DNA of 64,000 bases from assembly GCF_947502995.1 (NCBI RefSeq), contig NZ_CANNBW010000019.1:42898-106897 (forward strand), written 5' to 3'. This DNA is from an uncultured Tenacibaculum sp. Lineage in GTDB: Bacteria; Bacteroidota; Bacteroidia; Flavobacteriales; Flavobacteriaceae. Position numbers and translations under genes: made by a program. The stretch's first letter is position 1. Each line of letters opens with the position of its first letter. Of this stretch, positions 35,320-44,929 are shown piece after piece. The notes under the pieces are model-generated. The model did no database searches. It worked only from the letters and a program-made list of their open reading frames with translations, and was not told where the DNA came from.

Positions 35320-36117
35320 ATGAGTAATTTTTTAACAAGAATTATTTCAGCAATTGTTTATGCTGCACTTTTTATCTTCTGTATTGTTTTTTCAAAAGAA
35401 AGTTATATTTCATTAATAACAATCTTTGGTTCTATATGTATTTGGGAGTTCTCTAAAATAATTAATACTAGAGAAATTTTAGGATTTATACCTTTACTTC
35501 TAGGTGGTGTATATTTGAAATACACAAATTCTTTAACAGACGATATAAGTTTATATTTTTTAATTATTACTATAATCTACTTATTGTATTTAATAGTAGA
35601 TTTATATGATCAAAAAATTAGAACTAGAAGTTTTTTTAATAGAATGTTTTTAACTCTAAACTATCTTATTATTCCTTTTCTATTTTTAGCCTTTTTACCT
35701 TTTGACCAAGAAAATTACAAACCACAATTAATTGTATTTGTTATTTTAATAATATGGGCCAATGATAGTTTTGCTTATTTAGTTGGTAAAAACTTTGGAA
35801 AAAGAAAGCTATTTGAGCGAATTTCACCAAAGAAAACTATAGAGGGTTTTATAGGTGGTTTTATATTCTCAATTTTTACTGGTTTATTAATAGGTAAGTA
35901 TACACAACTGTTAAGTTTAACTAATTGGGCTATTATCGCTATTTTAATTTCTGTCTTTGGAACTTATGGTGATTTAGTTGAAAGCAAATTCAAAAGATTA
36001 GCAAACGTAAAAGACAGTGGTACAATTATGCCTGGTCATGGTGGACTTTTAGATCGTCTAGACAGCTTGTTTTTCCTTGCCCCCTTCGTATATTTGTATA
36101 TACATTATTGTATATAA
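35320..36117 (+). CDS. cdsA: Phosphatidate cytidylyltransferase
   Basis: A 265-residue polytopic inner-membrane enzyme making CDP-diacylglycerol from phosphatidate and CTP for phospholipid synthesis. Seven to eight hydrophobic segments are seen. The family signature near the C-terminus, ESKFKRLANVKDSG followed by MPGHGGLLDRLDS, is intact, and IIWANDSFAYLVGKNFGK is also characteristic. It is preceded by the LUD gene (2-base gap) and followed by the acyl-CoA-binding protein (1-base gap), giving a lipid-related cluster. Confidence 0.95.
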   Translation: MSNFLTRIISAIVYAALFIFCIVFSKESYISLITIFGSICIWEFSKIINTREILGFIPLLLGGVYLKYTNSLTDDISLYFLIITIIYLLYLIVDLYDQKIRTRSFFNRMFLTLNYLIIPFLFLAFLPFDQENYKPQLIVFVILIIWANDSFAYLVGKNFGKRKLFERISPKKTIEGFIGGFIFSIFTGLLIGKYTQLLSLTNWAIIAILISVFGTYGDLVESKFKRLANVKDSGTIMPGHGGLLDRLDSLFFLAPFVYLYIHYCI

Positions 36118-36118
36118 A

Positions 36119-36376
36119 ATGATTTCTGATTTAGATAAGCTTTTTTCTGATGCCTTTGAACGTGCGAATAATACTACAAAAAAATTCGCTCCAGATGTTC
36201 AGTTACGTTTATATGCATATTATAAACAAGCTACAAAAGGAGATAATTTTTCGTACAACAATGAAGACAATTTAAAAAATGCATTTAAATTTAATGCATG
36301 GATTCAGTTGAAAGGAATGGATGAAAATGAAGCTAAAGAGAATTACATTAAATTGGTTAATTCAATTTTAAAATAG
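36119..36376 (+). CDS. Acyl-CoA-binding protein
   Basis: An 85-residue ACBP, a four-helix protein that carries long-chain acyl-CoA in the cytosol. The VQLRLYAYYKQATKGDN core and NAWIQLKGMDENEAKENYIKLV (in parts) match the family closely. The start at 36119 follows the cdsA stop by one base; the longer frame from 36077 overlaps cdsA and is not needed. The pairing with cdsA links acyl-CoA handling to phospholipid synthesis. Confidence 0.93.
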   Translation: MISDLDKLFSDAFERANNTTKKFAPDVQLRLYAYYKQATKGDNFSYNNEDNLKNAFKFNAWIQLKGMDENEAKENYIKLVNSILK

Positions 36377-36452
36377 ATTATCATTATTGAAAACAAACGA
36401 ATAGAAAAGTAATTAGTATTAATTTAACCAACAATCTAAAATAAGATCCAAG

Positions 36453-37094
36453 ATGAACAAATTTCTAACTATTGTAAGTATTGTAGTATTATCTTTACAA
36501 TTTACTTCATGCAAATCTGAAGCTAAAAAAGAAGAAAAAAAGGAAGTTGAAACCACTACAGAAACTCCTGTAGAAAAAACTGCTCCTTTTGCTATAAAAA
36601 ATGCAACAAATAGTATCAATTTTACTGCATATAAGACTACTGATAAAGTACCAGTAAACGGAATTTTTAAAAAAATTGAAATCACGAAAGGTGGTGAAGG
36701 AAATTCTATTAAAGAGGCAATGAATGGTGCTGAATTTAAAATTCCTGTAAGTAGTTTAGAAACTAAAGACAATGGAAGAAACATAAAAATCAGAAAGTTT
36801 TTCTTCTCTGTAATGGCTAACACAGTAGATTTAACAGGAAAAATTACTATTGATAACGATAGTTTAGGTACTGCAGAATTTACAATGAATAGCGTTACTG
36901 AAAAACTTCCTTTCAAATATACAATTAATGACAAAGTATTCTCTATGAGTACTACTATGGATATTGATAAGTGGAATGCACAAAGTGCTATCGCTTCTTT
37001 AAACAAAGTTTGTGAAGATTTACACAAAGGAGCTGATGGAGTTTCTAAAACATGGAATGAAGTTGCTATTAATGTAACATCTACATTTAAATAA
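36453..37094 (+). CDS. YceI-like lipoprotein
   Basis: A 213-residue lipoprotein with Cys near residue 20 (LQFTSC), a Lys/Glu linker, and a YceI-like beta-barrel (about 48-213) that in relatives binds an isoprenoid or other lipid. The pattern INFTAYKTTDKVPVNGIFKKI followed by GAEFKIPVSSLET is typical. The family acts in the periplasm or at the outer membrane. The gene is monocistronic, with a strong terminator downstream. Confidence 0.85.
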   Translation: MNKFLTIVSIVVLSLQFTSCKSEAKKEEKKEVETTTETPVEKTAPFAIKNATNSINFTAYKTTDKVPVNGIFKKIEITKGGEGNSIKEAMNGAEFKIPVSSLETKDNGRNIKIRKFFFSVMANTVDLTGKITIDNDSLGTAEFTMNSVTEKLPFKYTINDKVFSMSTTMDIDKWNAQSAIASLNKVCEDLHKGADGVSKTWNEVAINVTSTFK

Positions 37095-37120
37095 GCTACA
37101 TAAAACGATACTTTTAACAT

Positions 37121-37157
37121 AAAAAGACCGAAATATTTTTAATATTTCGGTCTTTTT
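37121..37157. terminator. Strong intrinsic terminator after the YceI-like gene
   Basis: A perfect 17-bp stem, AAAAAGACCGAAATATT (37121-37137) with its complement (37141-37157) and a TTT loop, ending in a T-run. Confidence 0.88.
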
Positions 37158-37433
37158 AATTTCTGCCATAACTTACTAAATAACAATGACTTGAACTTTA
37201 AAACACTTAATCTGAACATTCCCCCTCAATAAAAACAAATAATTCAATATCAAACACTTAAACTAAAACCCTCCCTTATTCGAACTTAATTTATTGTAGA
37301 TTTTTCTTTTTTCCTTAACACAAGTTTTTTCTTTGCTGCAACATTTTAGTTGAAGTACTAAAAAGATGTATATGCTTTACTCTATCCCAACTATAAAAGA
37401 GTAAATATTAATAACCCTTTTAAACATTTTACA
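37158..37433 (+). other. Intergenic region before the carbohydrate locus
   Basis: Together with the terminator this forms a gap of over 300 bases. I see no ORF beyond about a dozen codons, no RNA gene and no clear TAnnTTTG element. The promoter of the lipoprotein cluster presumably lies here. Confidence 0.4.
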
Positions 37434-38411
37434 ATGAAAAAACTAATTACTGCAATTGGTATCACATCAGCATTATTGTTTTTGCAATCGTGCGACAATC
37501 AAGAAGAAGAATTAAATATTATTGAAAACGAAACTAGCATACATCCTGAACATGTTTATGGACCAGCTATAACCATTAAAGATAGTGAAGAATCTGGTTT
37601 AACTAACAGAAATACTAACAGCATAAGTACAAACTGGAAAAGAATTTCATATGACGATCTTCGAACTTTTGAAGATGAGCATGGTAGAAAATCTTTTACA
37701 ACTACTGATGCTTTAAAAAACAGATTCACTTTTATTTTAAATAGAGGAAGTAGAAGACCTAATAATGTTAGTATTAATGGTAGTAAATTTGGATTTGGTT
37801 CTAACCCTAACGGTAGATTTAACTGGAATGCAGATTTTAGAGCTTCTGGTAAAAAAACGAAGAATTCTAACTCAACATATACTGCTTGGAAAAGAATACA
37901 AGACATACCTGCTAGATGGGATAGAAACCGATCTAAAAAAGGAAGATGGATGGAACTACCAGGGGAATGGAGAGTAGAAACTACTAACGAAACTAATTGG
38001 AGTGTTAAAAATAGTTTTAGTCATAGTTTTTCTTTAGAAATTTCGGTTCCAGACACTTTTAAAGCTACTAATACTTTTACTGTTGGTTTAGATAGAACCA
38101 AAGGAGGTAGCGAATCAAGAAAAGTTACCGATGTATTAAGAGGTGGAAGAATTTGGGTTCCGGCAGGAAAGGCAGTAGTATGGGAAGCACAAGAACGTCA
38201 TAAAACAAATAAATCTACTTGGAGCATTCCTTTAGAGTTTAGAGGGAAAATTGGTGCAGACTATGGGACTCAAAAGCATCATGGTTCACACTACTGGAGT
38301 GTACCAGCTAAAAACTTCTTTTACGATTATACAGAAAGAGATCGTAAATATGTTGTAAACGTAAGTGAAGATAATAGCAAACAAATAAGAGTTCACGCTT
38401 ATATAGAATAA
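37434..38411 (+). CDS. Lipoprotein with aerolysin-like C-terminal half, paralogue 1
   Basis: A 325-residue lipoprotein (Cys at about 20, LFLQSC). It is paralogous along its length to the next gene: both share WKR-, F.DEHG-, FTFILN.G.RRP and VSIN blocks in the N-terminal half. The C-terminal half has a Ser/Thr-rich alternating stretch (about 185-240), then RIWVPAGKAVVW and IPLEFRGKIGADYG. That is the order seen in aerolysin/ETX-MTX2 proteins, where a VPA.SK-like strand and a Pro-x-F strand follow the pore-forming hairpin. The aerolysin link is my pattern reading, unverified. No glycosidase motif is seen. Confidence 0.5.
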   Translation: MKKLITAIGITSALLFLQSCDNQEEELNIIENETSIHPEHVYGPAITIKDSEESGLTNRNTNSISTNWKRISYDDLRTFEDEHGRKSFTTTDALKNRFTFILNRGSRRPNNVSINGSKFGFGSNPNGRFNWNADFRASGKKTKNSNSTYTAWKRIQDIPARWDRNRSKKGRWMELPGEWRVETTNETNWSVKNSFSHSFSLEISVPDTFKATNTFTVGLDRTKGGSESRKVTDVLRGGRIWVPAGKAVVWEAQERHKTNKSTWSIPLEFRGKIGADYGTQKHHGSHYWSVPAKNFFYDYTERDRKYVVNVSEDNSKQIRVHAYIE

Positions 38412-38518
38412 AAAATAAACATACATCTTTTTAGTATTCTCTAAACTTCACTGCTTTTAAACAAAAAGTATATGCAAAAACAAAAGCAGTATCTAATAAT
38501 TTCTTAAATAATTTTATA

Positions 38519-39529
38519 ATGAAAAAAGTGATTACAGCTGTAGGTATAGTAGTACTTTTCCTACACTTACATTCTTGTGATAAACAAGAAGAACAATTAA
38601 TCCCCGATGAAACCAATAGTGGGGTTACAGAAAGCTTTATTATACCAGAAAGTATAATCAAAGTTAACAATCGAACTAAAAAAATTTTATCAAAAAAAAG
38701 AGACGTATTTAACACAAAATGGAGAAGGGTTACAAGACAAGATCTACAAAACTTTAGAGATGAACATGGCAAAAAGACATTTTTAAACTCAAATGGGGCT
38801 AAAAACAAATTCACCTTTATTTTAAATAAAGGAAATAGAAGACCTTGGAGTGTTAGCATCAATGATACTCAAATTGGATATAAAGGTATCAACTATAATA
38901 ATAGAGCTGGATCTTTTGCTGAATTTAGAGCCTCAGGAAGGTTAATTGAAGATAAAGACACAAAACTAACTAAATGGACTCCAGTTAAAGGTATGTCTGC
39001 TTTTGTGGATAAGAATAGAGATCGTAAAGAAAAATTTATGTCGTCACCAGGTAAATGGACTGCTTCTGTTAGAAAGGGTACAACATTAACTGTTACTGGA
39101 GAAAATACAGTAACTAATGGGATAACCTTAAATATTGGTACGCTTCTTAGTGTAGAAGAAAGTGAAAGTTTTTCTTTAACCAAATCAGAAGAAAAATTAC
39201 TTCTAAAAATAATTTCTCAAGAACTAAAATCTTCTGGTATATGGGTACCAGCTGGAAAATGTGTCCGCTTTACACCAGTAGAAAGACACAGAATAAATAA
39301 AGTTAAATGGAAATTTCCATTAGAATTTAAAGGAAAAGTAAGTGCAGATTTTGGAAGTAAAAAACATCAAGGTCGTCATTACTGGACTGTTAATGCTCAT
39401 GATTATTTCTATGATTATACAAAAAGAGATCGAAAATTCATTGTAAATATTGATGATGAAGTTGCTCATGAATTTGGAATAAGAGCAGAAATCGTTAACT
39501 CAAAAGATAAAGGTTGTAAAAATCTTTAA
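38519..39529 (+). CDS. Lipoprotein with aerolysin-like C-terminal half, paralogue 2
   Basis: A 336-residue lipoprotein (Cys near 20, HLHSC), tandem paralogue of the preceding gene and 107 bases downstream of it. The shared blocks are the FTFILNKGNRRPWSVSIN segment, SSPGKW, IWVPAGKCVRF, FPLEFKGKVSADFG and HYW...DYFYDYTKRDRKF. Its Ser/Thr-rich middle (TGENTVTNGITLNIG) is even closer to aerolysin-type sequences than in paralogue 1. It carries two extra Cys (in GKCVRF and near the end). The two proteins may form a hetero-oligomer or bind related ligands (inference). Confidence 0.5.
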   Translation: MKKVITAVGIVVLFLHLHSCDKQEEQLIPDETNSGVTESFIIPESIIKVNNRTKKILSKKRDVFNTKWRRVTRQDLQNFRDEHGKKTFLNSNGAKNKFTFILNKGNRRPWSVSINDTQIGYKGINYNNRAGSFAEFRASGRLIEDKDTKLTKWTPVKGMSAFVDKNRDRKEKFMSSPGKWTASVRKGTTLTVTGENTVTNGITLNIGTLLSVEESESFSLTKSEEKLLLKIISQELKSSGIWVPAGKCVRFTPVERHRINKVKWKFPLEFKGKVSADFGSKKHQGRHYWTVNAHDYFYDYTKRDRKFIVNIDDEVAHEFGIRAEIVNSKDKGCKNL

Positions 39530-39562
39530 AATTATTAATCATTTATTTAACCTCCTAAAATT

Positions 39563-40339
39563 ATGAAAACCTCTATTACAAAAAACATATTAGCGTTTGC
39601 TATACTATCATTTTTTATTTCTTGTTCCTCAGAAGAATTAGTTACTAATGACGATATTCTTCAAGAACAAAATACTTCTAATTACTTAAACGAAACCAAT
39701 ACCATTCAGGCTAAAATTCCTAATGATAAAAGCCTTAAACTATTCTGTAAAATTGGTAGAAGTGTAAATATTAGTAAGAAACCTTCAGGTTCTCTAAAAA
39801 AGAGATTATCTCCTTATTATACTGAGAACTCTAAAAGAACTTCTCAAACTTTTAAGTTAGGTGCTAACGATTTTATTTTTAGAAAAGACGGTAAAACAAA
39901 ACACTCAAGGTGTGAAGCTTTCTTAGGTGCTCAAGCTCCTAGTAAAGGAAAATACAAAACTTTAGAAGCTAAAATGAAAGTAAATACTGCTTTAAAAGAA
40001 GAATTAACATTAGCGCAATACTTTTCAGTAAACAAAAGTAAGCCTCAAATTGCACTTAGAATAGACAAAAGAGGACGTCTTAAAATTAATAGAACTGTAC
40101 TAACTAATGAAAACATGGCTGGTAAATCTTTCTTTATAAGAATAGAAGCTGACGGTCATAAAGTAAGAGTTAAATACGCCAAGTCTTTAAGCGCTTTAAA
40201 GAAGAAAAAATCTTGGGATTACAATCAAAATGTTAGGTATAAGAATACAAAAAATCAGTTTAGATGGGGAGCATATTATAATTCTAAAACTGGAAAAAAT
40301 GTTTCTAACACTGTAACAAATTTATTTACAAAACGTTAA
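39563..40339 (+). CDS. Lipoprotein with polysaccharide-lyase-like jelly-roll
   Basis: A 258-residue lipoprotein (Cys near 21, SFFISC). The mature part resembles a concanavalin-like jelly-roll: RCEAFLG (cf. the R-x-E strand of PL7-type alginate lyases), LAQYFSV with PQIALRID (cf. the Q-x-H strand) and FRWGAYYNSKTG (cf. the YFKAG-x-Y strand). The central His of PL7 is missing, so catalysis is doubtful and a lectin-like binding role is possible. It follows the aerolysin-like pair by 33 bases and probably shares their transcript. Confidence 0.45.
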   Translation: MKTSITKNILAFAILSFFISCSSEELVTNDDILQEQNTSNYLNETNTIQAKIPNDKSLKLFCKIGRSVNISKKPSGSLKKRLSPYYTENSKRTSQTFKLGANDFIFRKDGKTKHSRCEAFLGAQAPSKGKYKTLEAKMKVNTALKEELTLAQYFSVNKSKPQIALRIDKRGRLKINRTVLTNENMAGKSFFIRIEADGHKVRVKYAKSLSALKKKKSWDYNQNVRYKNTKNQFRWGAYYNSKTGKNVSNTVTNLFTKR

Positions 40340-40641
40340 ACATCTTGCTTAAACATAAAGCCTATAAACAATTATAGGTTTTATGTTCCTTATATCCATT
40401 TTAACCTAAGCGATATACATCATAATAAGCTTTATTACTGATACAATGTAGCTATATTTTATTCCCTGAGTTTATTAGTTTAACCTTAGACAAATTCTGT
40501 TAATAATTATCAGTTAACAACTCTTCTGTGTAATAATGCATATTTATATCAATTAATTTACAAACAAAACCTGTGCAAAAGCACAAAAAACTGACTTGCT
40601 ATCAGTTAAAAACCAAATAAACAAACGAAAAACTTTAAATC
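40340..40641 (+). other. Intergenic region with terminator hairpin and leader hairpins
   Basis: A hairpin with arms 40352-40367 and 40372-40387 (one mismatch) follows the previous gene and may end its transcript. Nearer the next gene are two small hairpins, GTGCAAAAGCAC and AACTGA...TCAGTT, within about 60 bases of its start. No ORF or RNA gene was seen. Confidence 0.45.
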
Positions 40642-43600
40642 ATGAAACTTACAAACATAAGTATACCCCTATGCTTTTATGTAATTTTTTCTTTAATTAC
40701 ATTAAACCTATCAAGTCAAACTATCGTTGAAAAACACGGTAGATTACAAGTGAAAGGAAATACAATAGTAGATAAAAGTAATACTCCTATCTGCTTAGCT
40801 GGTAATAGCTTATTTTGGAGTAACGCTGGCGATACATCAGACTTTTACAATGCTGAAACTGTTACACATTTGTCAAACAACTGGAATAGTTCTATAATTC
40901 GAGTTGCAATGGGTGTAAAAGAAAGTTGGGATTCTGGCAGAGGTTATATTGATAGTCCAGAAGCTCAAAAAGCTAAAATTAGAAAAGTTATCGATGCAGC
41001 TATCGATAATGGAATGTATGTTATTATAGATTGGCATACACATGAAGCAGAAAAATATGAAGACGAAGCTGTTGTCTTTTTTAAGGAAATGGCTGCTTTA
41101 TACGGAAATTACGATAACGTTATTTATGAAATTTATAACGAACCAATTCGTCAAACTTGGCAAGAAATTAAAAGCTACTCAACAGCTGTAATAGCTGCCA
41201 TTAGAAGTGAAGATCCTGACAATTTAATTGTAGTTGGAACTCCAACTTGGTCACAAGATGTAGATTTAGCATCTCAAGATCCTATTAGTGATGTTAATGT
41301 TGCATATACATTACATTTTTATTCAGGAACTCATACTCAATATTTAAGAGATAAAGCGCAAACTGCCTTAAATAATGGTATTGCTTTATTTGTTACAGAA
41401 TGGGGAGCAGTTAATGCTACTGGTAATGGTGATGCAAATATTTCTGAAACTGAACGTTGGATGGATTTTTTAAAAGAAAATCATATTAGCCATGCAAATT
41501 GGTCTGTTAGTGATAAACCTGAAGGAGCTTCTATTGTTTTAAAAGATAAAGGAGTAAACGGATTACAAAATGATGAATTAACAGAAACTGGTGTTTTTAT
41601 AAAAAACTTAATTAAAAACTGGCAAAATGATACAGATACAGACCCTGATCCAGATACCGGTCATGGTAAAATAGAATGTTCTACTGTGGACTGTATTTTA
41701 CAAGCTATGAAAAATGCCAAACCAGGAGATGAAATTATTATAGCAGAAGGAACTTATATTCCAAGAGAAAAAGACAATACTAATGGTAGAGCTTCTAGAT
41801 TTTTCTCTGATAAAAATGGAACTCAAGAAAAACCAATTATTATCCGTGCTAAAAACCCTAATAAACCTCCAATTTTAAAAGCTCCAGAAGGAAGTTATGA
41901 TGGCTATGTAATGAGAATTCTTGGTGATTTTTGGCATGTTAAAGACCTTATTATAGAAGACGGTTCTAAAGGTTTAGTTTTTGATAACGCAAACAATGGA
42001 ATTATTAGTAACATTACCGTTAGAGATATTGGCGAAGAAGGAATTCATTTAAGAGATGGTTCTAGTAATAATTTAGTTATCAACTGTAATGTTTCCAATA
42101 CAGGAGTTAAAAAACCTGGTTTTGGTGAAGGTATTTATGTTGGTTCAGACAAATCTCAACACAACAATCCTTATGATCCAGATTGTGATAATAATACTAT
42201 TGAAAATTGTATTGTTGGACCAAATGTTGCTGCTGAATGTTTTGATATTAAAGAAGGGACTACAAATACAATTATAAGAAACTGTACTTTATCTGCTAAA
42301 GGTATCACAGGAGAAAATAGCGCTGACGCATTCATTGATCTTAAAGGGACATACACATTCGTGTATAACAATACTTTTAACTTAGAAAATTCTGATGTTA
42401 TTAATGCCGTTATAGATTTTCAGGATAGAAAAACAGGTTATAAAACAGGAAATAGAAATGCTGTTTTTAATAATACTTTTAATTTAGGAAACAGAGCAGA
42501 TGAAATTCCTTCAATGCGCGCTAAAGGTGGTAAACCTTCAGAAATTCATTTTTGGAATAACAAAAGAAATCCTACTGGAGTTGATCCTATTTCAAACTTT
42601 TCATTAAAAGCTATGGTATTATCATGCCCATCTTGGAACATTGTTCCTTGTGAAGACAATACGAATATCGCGCCTGTTGTAACGATCTCCTCTCCTAATC
42701 AGAATGAAATATTTTTTATTGAAGATCAAATTAATGTAAATGTTTCTGCTGAAGATAGTGATGGAAGTATTGAAAATGTTGAACTTTATCTTAATGGTAA
42801 AAAAATAGATGAAGATGACTCAAAACCATACGAGTTTTCTATCTCAGATTTATCTGTTGGAAACTATACTATAACAGTTAAAGCAACTGACAACGAAGGT
42901 GCTTCTTCGGAAGATGAAGTTTCTATTGAAGTAAAAGAAAACGACAGCACTAATGAAAAACCAACTGTAACTATTACTTCACCAACTAACAATAGCACAT
43001 TTACAGAAGACACAAATATTGAAGTTAATGTTAACGCTGAAGATAATGATGGAAATATTGAAAATGTGGAGCTTTATGTTAATGGTGAAAAAATAGATGA
43101 AACGAATACTAAACCTTATCTATTTTCAATTTCAGATCTTACCGCAGATGATTATACGATTTCTGTAAAAGCTACTGATGACAAAGGTGCATCTTCGGAA
43201 GATGAAATTACTATTAAAGTTACATCAGAAGATAATAACAATAACTGCAACTTTGGAACACCAGCTCAAAATGGTTTACCTTCTTTTAATGATGTTTCTT
43301 TTTTATATGCTCATATTTTGGGTAACAACGGACCTAGTTTAACTAATTTAAGACGTTTTAGAATCAATTGGAATGCAGCTCAAGGTAGACTTAGAAGATT
43401 TGCAATAAATACCGATAATGGAGTTCCAAAATACTATGTAGATTTAAAAAAGAACATCACATATGATTTTTCTAATCCTAATCCACACATCACTATTACA
43501 AATTCAGAAATAGATCGTTTAGATGGTTCGTACTGGGTTGCAAAACATCAAAATAATTTCGTAATGGTTTCCAGAGATAAAGATTTTACAATCTATTTTA

Positions 43601-43902
43601 GTAATACTGAAACTAAACCTAATTGTTCTCAAAACGAAATAACCTCAAGAAGTAACAATTCTAATATTCAACCAACAGTTTTCCCTAATCCAAACAAAGG
43701 AAACTTGTTGACAATAAAAAATCTTACTCCAGGAAAAAATAGCATTTCAATTATAAACTTTGATAATCAAGTTTTCCAAAAAGTAGAAGTTGAGAATGTA
43801 AATAGTACCCAAATAGATACATCTTCTCTCAAGAAAGGTATATATGTAGTAGTTATTCAAAACAATGGTACCAAAAGAACCATTTTACTTTCAAAGCTAT
43901 AG
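40642..43902 (+). CDS. Multidomain GH5 / parallel beta-helix / Ig-like T9SS-secreted enzyme
   Basis: A 1086-residue secreted protein. A signal peptide (about 1-28) is followed by a GH5 cellulase-type barrel (about 30-325) with acid/base E167 in YEIYNEP and nucleophile E253 in VTEWGA. An Asp-rich linker leads to a right-handed parallel beta-helix domain (about 345-675), as in PL6/chondroitinase-B-type proteins. Two Ig-like domains (about 680-775 and 778-870) share the ENVELYxNGxKIDE motif. An unknown beta domain (about 880-1000) and a type A T9SS sorting domain (about 1012-1086) complete it. Fusing a hydrolase with a beta-helix suggests attack on a mixed polymer; the substrate is unknown. Confidence 0.85.
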   Translation: MKLTNISIPLCFYVIFSLITLNLSSQTIVEKHGRLQVKGNTIVDKSNTPICLAGNSLFWSNAGDTSDFYNAETVTHLSNNWNSSIIRVAMGVKESWDSGRGYIDSPEAQKAKIRKVIDAAIDNGMYVIIDWHTHEAEKYEDEAVVFFKEMAALYGNYDNVIYEIYNEPIRQTWQEIKSYSTAVIAAIRSEDPDNLIVVGTPTWSQDVDLASQDPISDVNVAYTLHFYSGTHTQYLRDKAQTALNNGIALFVTEWGAVNATGNGDANISETERWMDFLKENHISHANWSVSDKPEGASIVLKDKGVNGLQNDELTETGVFIKNLIKNWQNDTDTDPDPDTGHGKIECSTVDCILQAMKNAKPGDEIIIAEGTYIPREKDNTNGRASRFFSDKNGTQEKPIIIRAKNPNKPPILKAPEGSYDGYVMRILGDFWHVKDLIIEDGSKGLVFDNANNGIISNITVRDIGEEGIHLRDGSSNNLVINCNVSNTGVKKPGFGEGIYVGSDKSQHNNPYDPDCDNNTIENCIVGPNVAAECFDIKEGTTNTIIRNCTLSAKGITGENSADAFIDLKGTYTFVYNNTFNLENSDVINAVIDFQDRKTGYKTGNRNAVFNNTFNLGNRADEIPSMRAKGGKPSEIHFWNNKRNPTGVDPISNFSLKAMVLSCPSWNIVPCEDNTNIAPVVTISSPNQNEIFFIEDQINVNVSAEDSDGSIENVELYLNGKKIDEDDSKPYEFSISDLSVGNYTITVKATDNEGASSEDEVSIEVKENDSTNEKPTVTITSPTNNSTFTEDTNIEVNVNAEDNDGNIENVELYVNGEKIDETNTKPYLFSISDLTADDYTISVKATDDKGASSEDEITIKVTSEDNNNNCNFGTPAQNGLPSFNDVSFLYAHILGNNGPSLTNLRRFRINWNAAQGRLRRFAINTDNGVPKYYVDLKKNITYDFSNPNPHITITNSEIDRLDGSYWVAKHQNNFVMVSRDKDFTIYFSNTETKPNCSQNEITSRSNNSNIQPTVFPNPNKGNLLTIKNLTPGKNSISIINFDNQVFQKVEVENVNSTQIDTSSLKKGIYVVVIQNNGTKRTILLSKL

Positions 43903-44007
43903 TAAACACAAAGCCATCTTTTATTAAGGTGGCTTTACAATCAAACTAAAAAACAAACATCTTTCTATGTAACATTAAAGAAAATAATACAAAATAAAAC
44001 CCTAAAA

Positions 44008-44892
44008 ATGAAATACAAATCTATTGTATCACTTATTACTACTGGCATACTATTACTTGCCTGTCAAAATGAACACGAACTTATAGAAAATCAAGACGAT
44101 ACAAAACTATCCGCAGAAGAAACTCTTGACATTTACAATAAGAATTCAAATTTATCAAATTGTAATCCTGGTAAAAAAAATATGTTTACAAGAGAAGTAG
44201 ACATAAAAAACCCAGTAAATGATGGTAAAATTGACGATCGAACTTGTTTCTCCGACTATTTTGAAACTAAAGAGGGAAATACCATTTATGGTAATTATCA
44301 AATCGCTGAGAATTCTAATCACTTTGGTGGAAGATTACAACCTAGGATGGAACGATCTTTTCCTAGATCAAACAATAAAAGTGGAAGTTTTGTAGAATTT
44401 AAAGGAACTGTACGAATATTACAAGTTGGTAATACTACTTCTTCTAGTAATGATGGTACTTACATTGCACAGGCCAAAGGAAAACACATTGGTGGAGGTG
44501 GTTCTCCAGATCCAGCCATTTGTTTATACTTAGCTAAACCAGTTTATGGTAAAGACAGACAAGGTAGAAGAACACAAATTGCTTTTGATATTTATAGAGA
44601 ACAAATTAATTACAGAGGTGGTTCTGGTAAAAATGGTCGAAAACTTGTTAAGTTAACTAGAATAGATAAAGGTAGACCTACCAATTTTGAATTAAAAGTT
44701 GGATTTAGAACTGAAAATGGTAAAAAAATACAGTATGCTAATGCCGTTATTGGCAATAAAATTTTTTTCTGGAATATTCCTCAACCTCAAAGAGGAAGAG
44801 AATCTGGAATTAGATACGGTGCATATCGTGTAAAAGGTGGTAAAGCTAGAATTCAATGGGCTAACACATCTTTCAGGAAAATAAACAGATAG
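44008..44892 (+). CDS. Lipoprotein with lyase- or lectin-like jelly-roll
   Basis: A 294-residue lipoprotein (Cys near 19, LLLAC). The mature part has RMERSFP (R-x-E strand), TYIAQAKGKH (Q-x-K/H strand) and SGIRYGAYRVKGGKARIQW (YGAY strand), in the order and spacing of PL7-like jelly-rolls. A His is present in the middle motif (KGKHIGGG), unlike in the 39563 protein. It could be a lyase or a carbohydrate-binding protein. It follows the GH5 protein by 105 bases and ends at a terminator shared with the convergent hybrid regulator. Confidence 0.5.
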   Translation: MKYKSIVSLITTGILLLACQNEHELIENQDDTKLSAEETLDIYNKNSNLSNCNPGKKNMFTREVDIKNPVNDGKIDDRTCFSDYFETKEGNTIYGNYQIAENSNHFGGRLQPRMERSFPRSNNKSGSFVEFKGTVRILQVGNTTSSSNDGTYIAQAKGKHIGGGGSPDPAICLYLAKPVYGKDRQGRRTQIAFDIYREQINYRGGSGKNGRKLVKLTRIDKGRPTNFELKVGFRTENGKKIQYANAVIGNKIFFWNIPQPQRGRESGIRYGAYRVKGGKARIQWANTSFRKINR

Positions 44893-44929
44893 TAATTACG
44901 TAGTAATTTGTTTGGTTTAGTTTGATTAT

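Noticed and set aside
36419..37120. Long minus-strand open frame of 233 codons opposite the YceI-like gene
   Set aside because: It runs through the terminator and is antisense to a well-supported lipoprotein gene. The composition is low-complexity hydrophobic, typical of a shadow frame.
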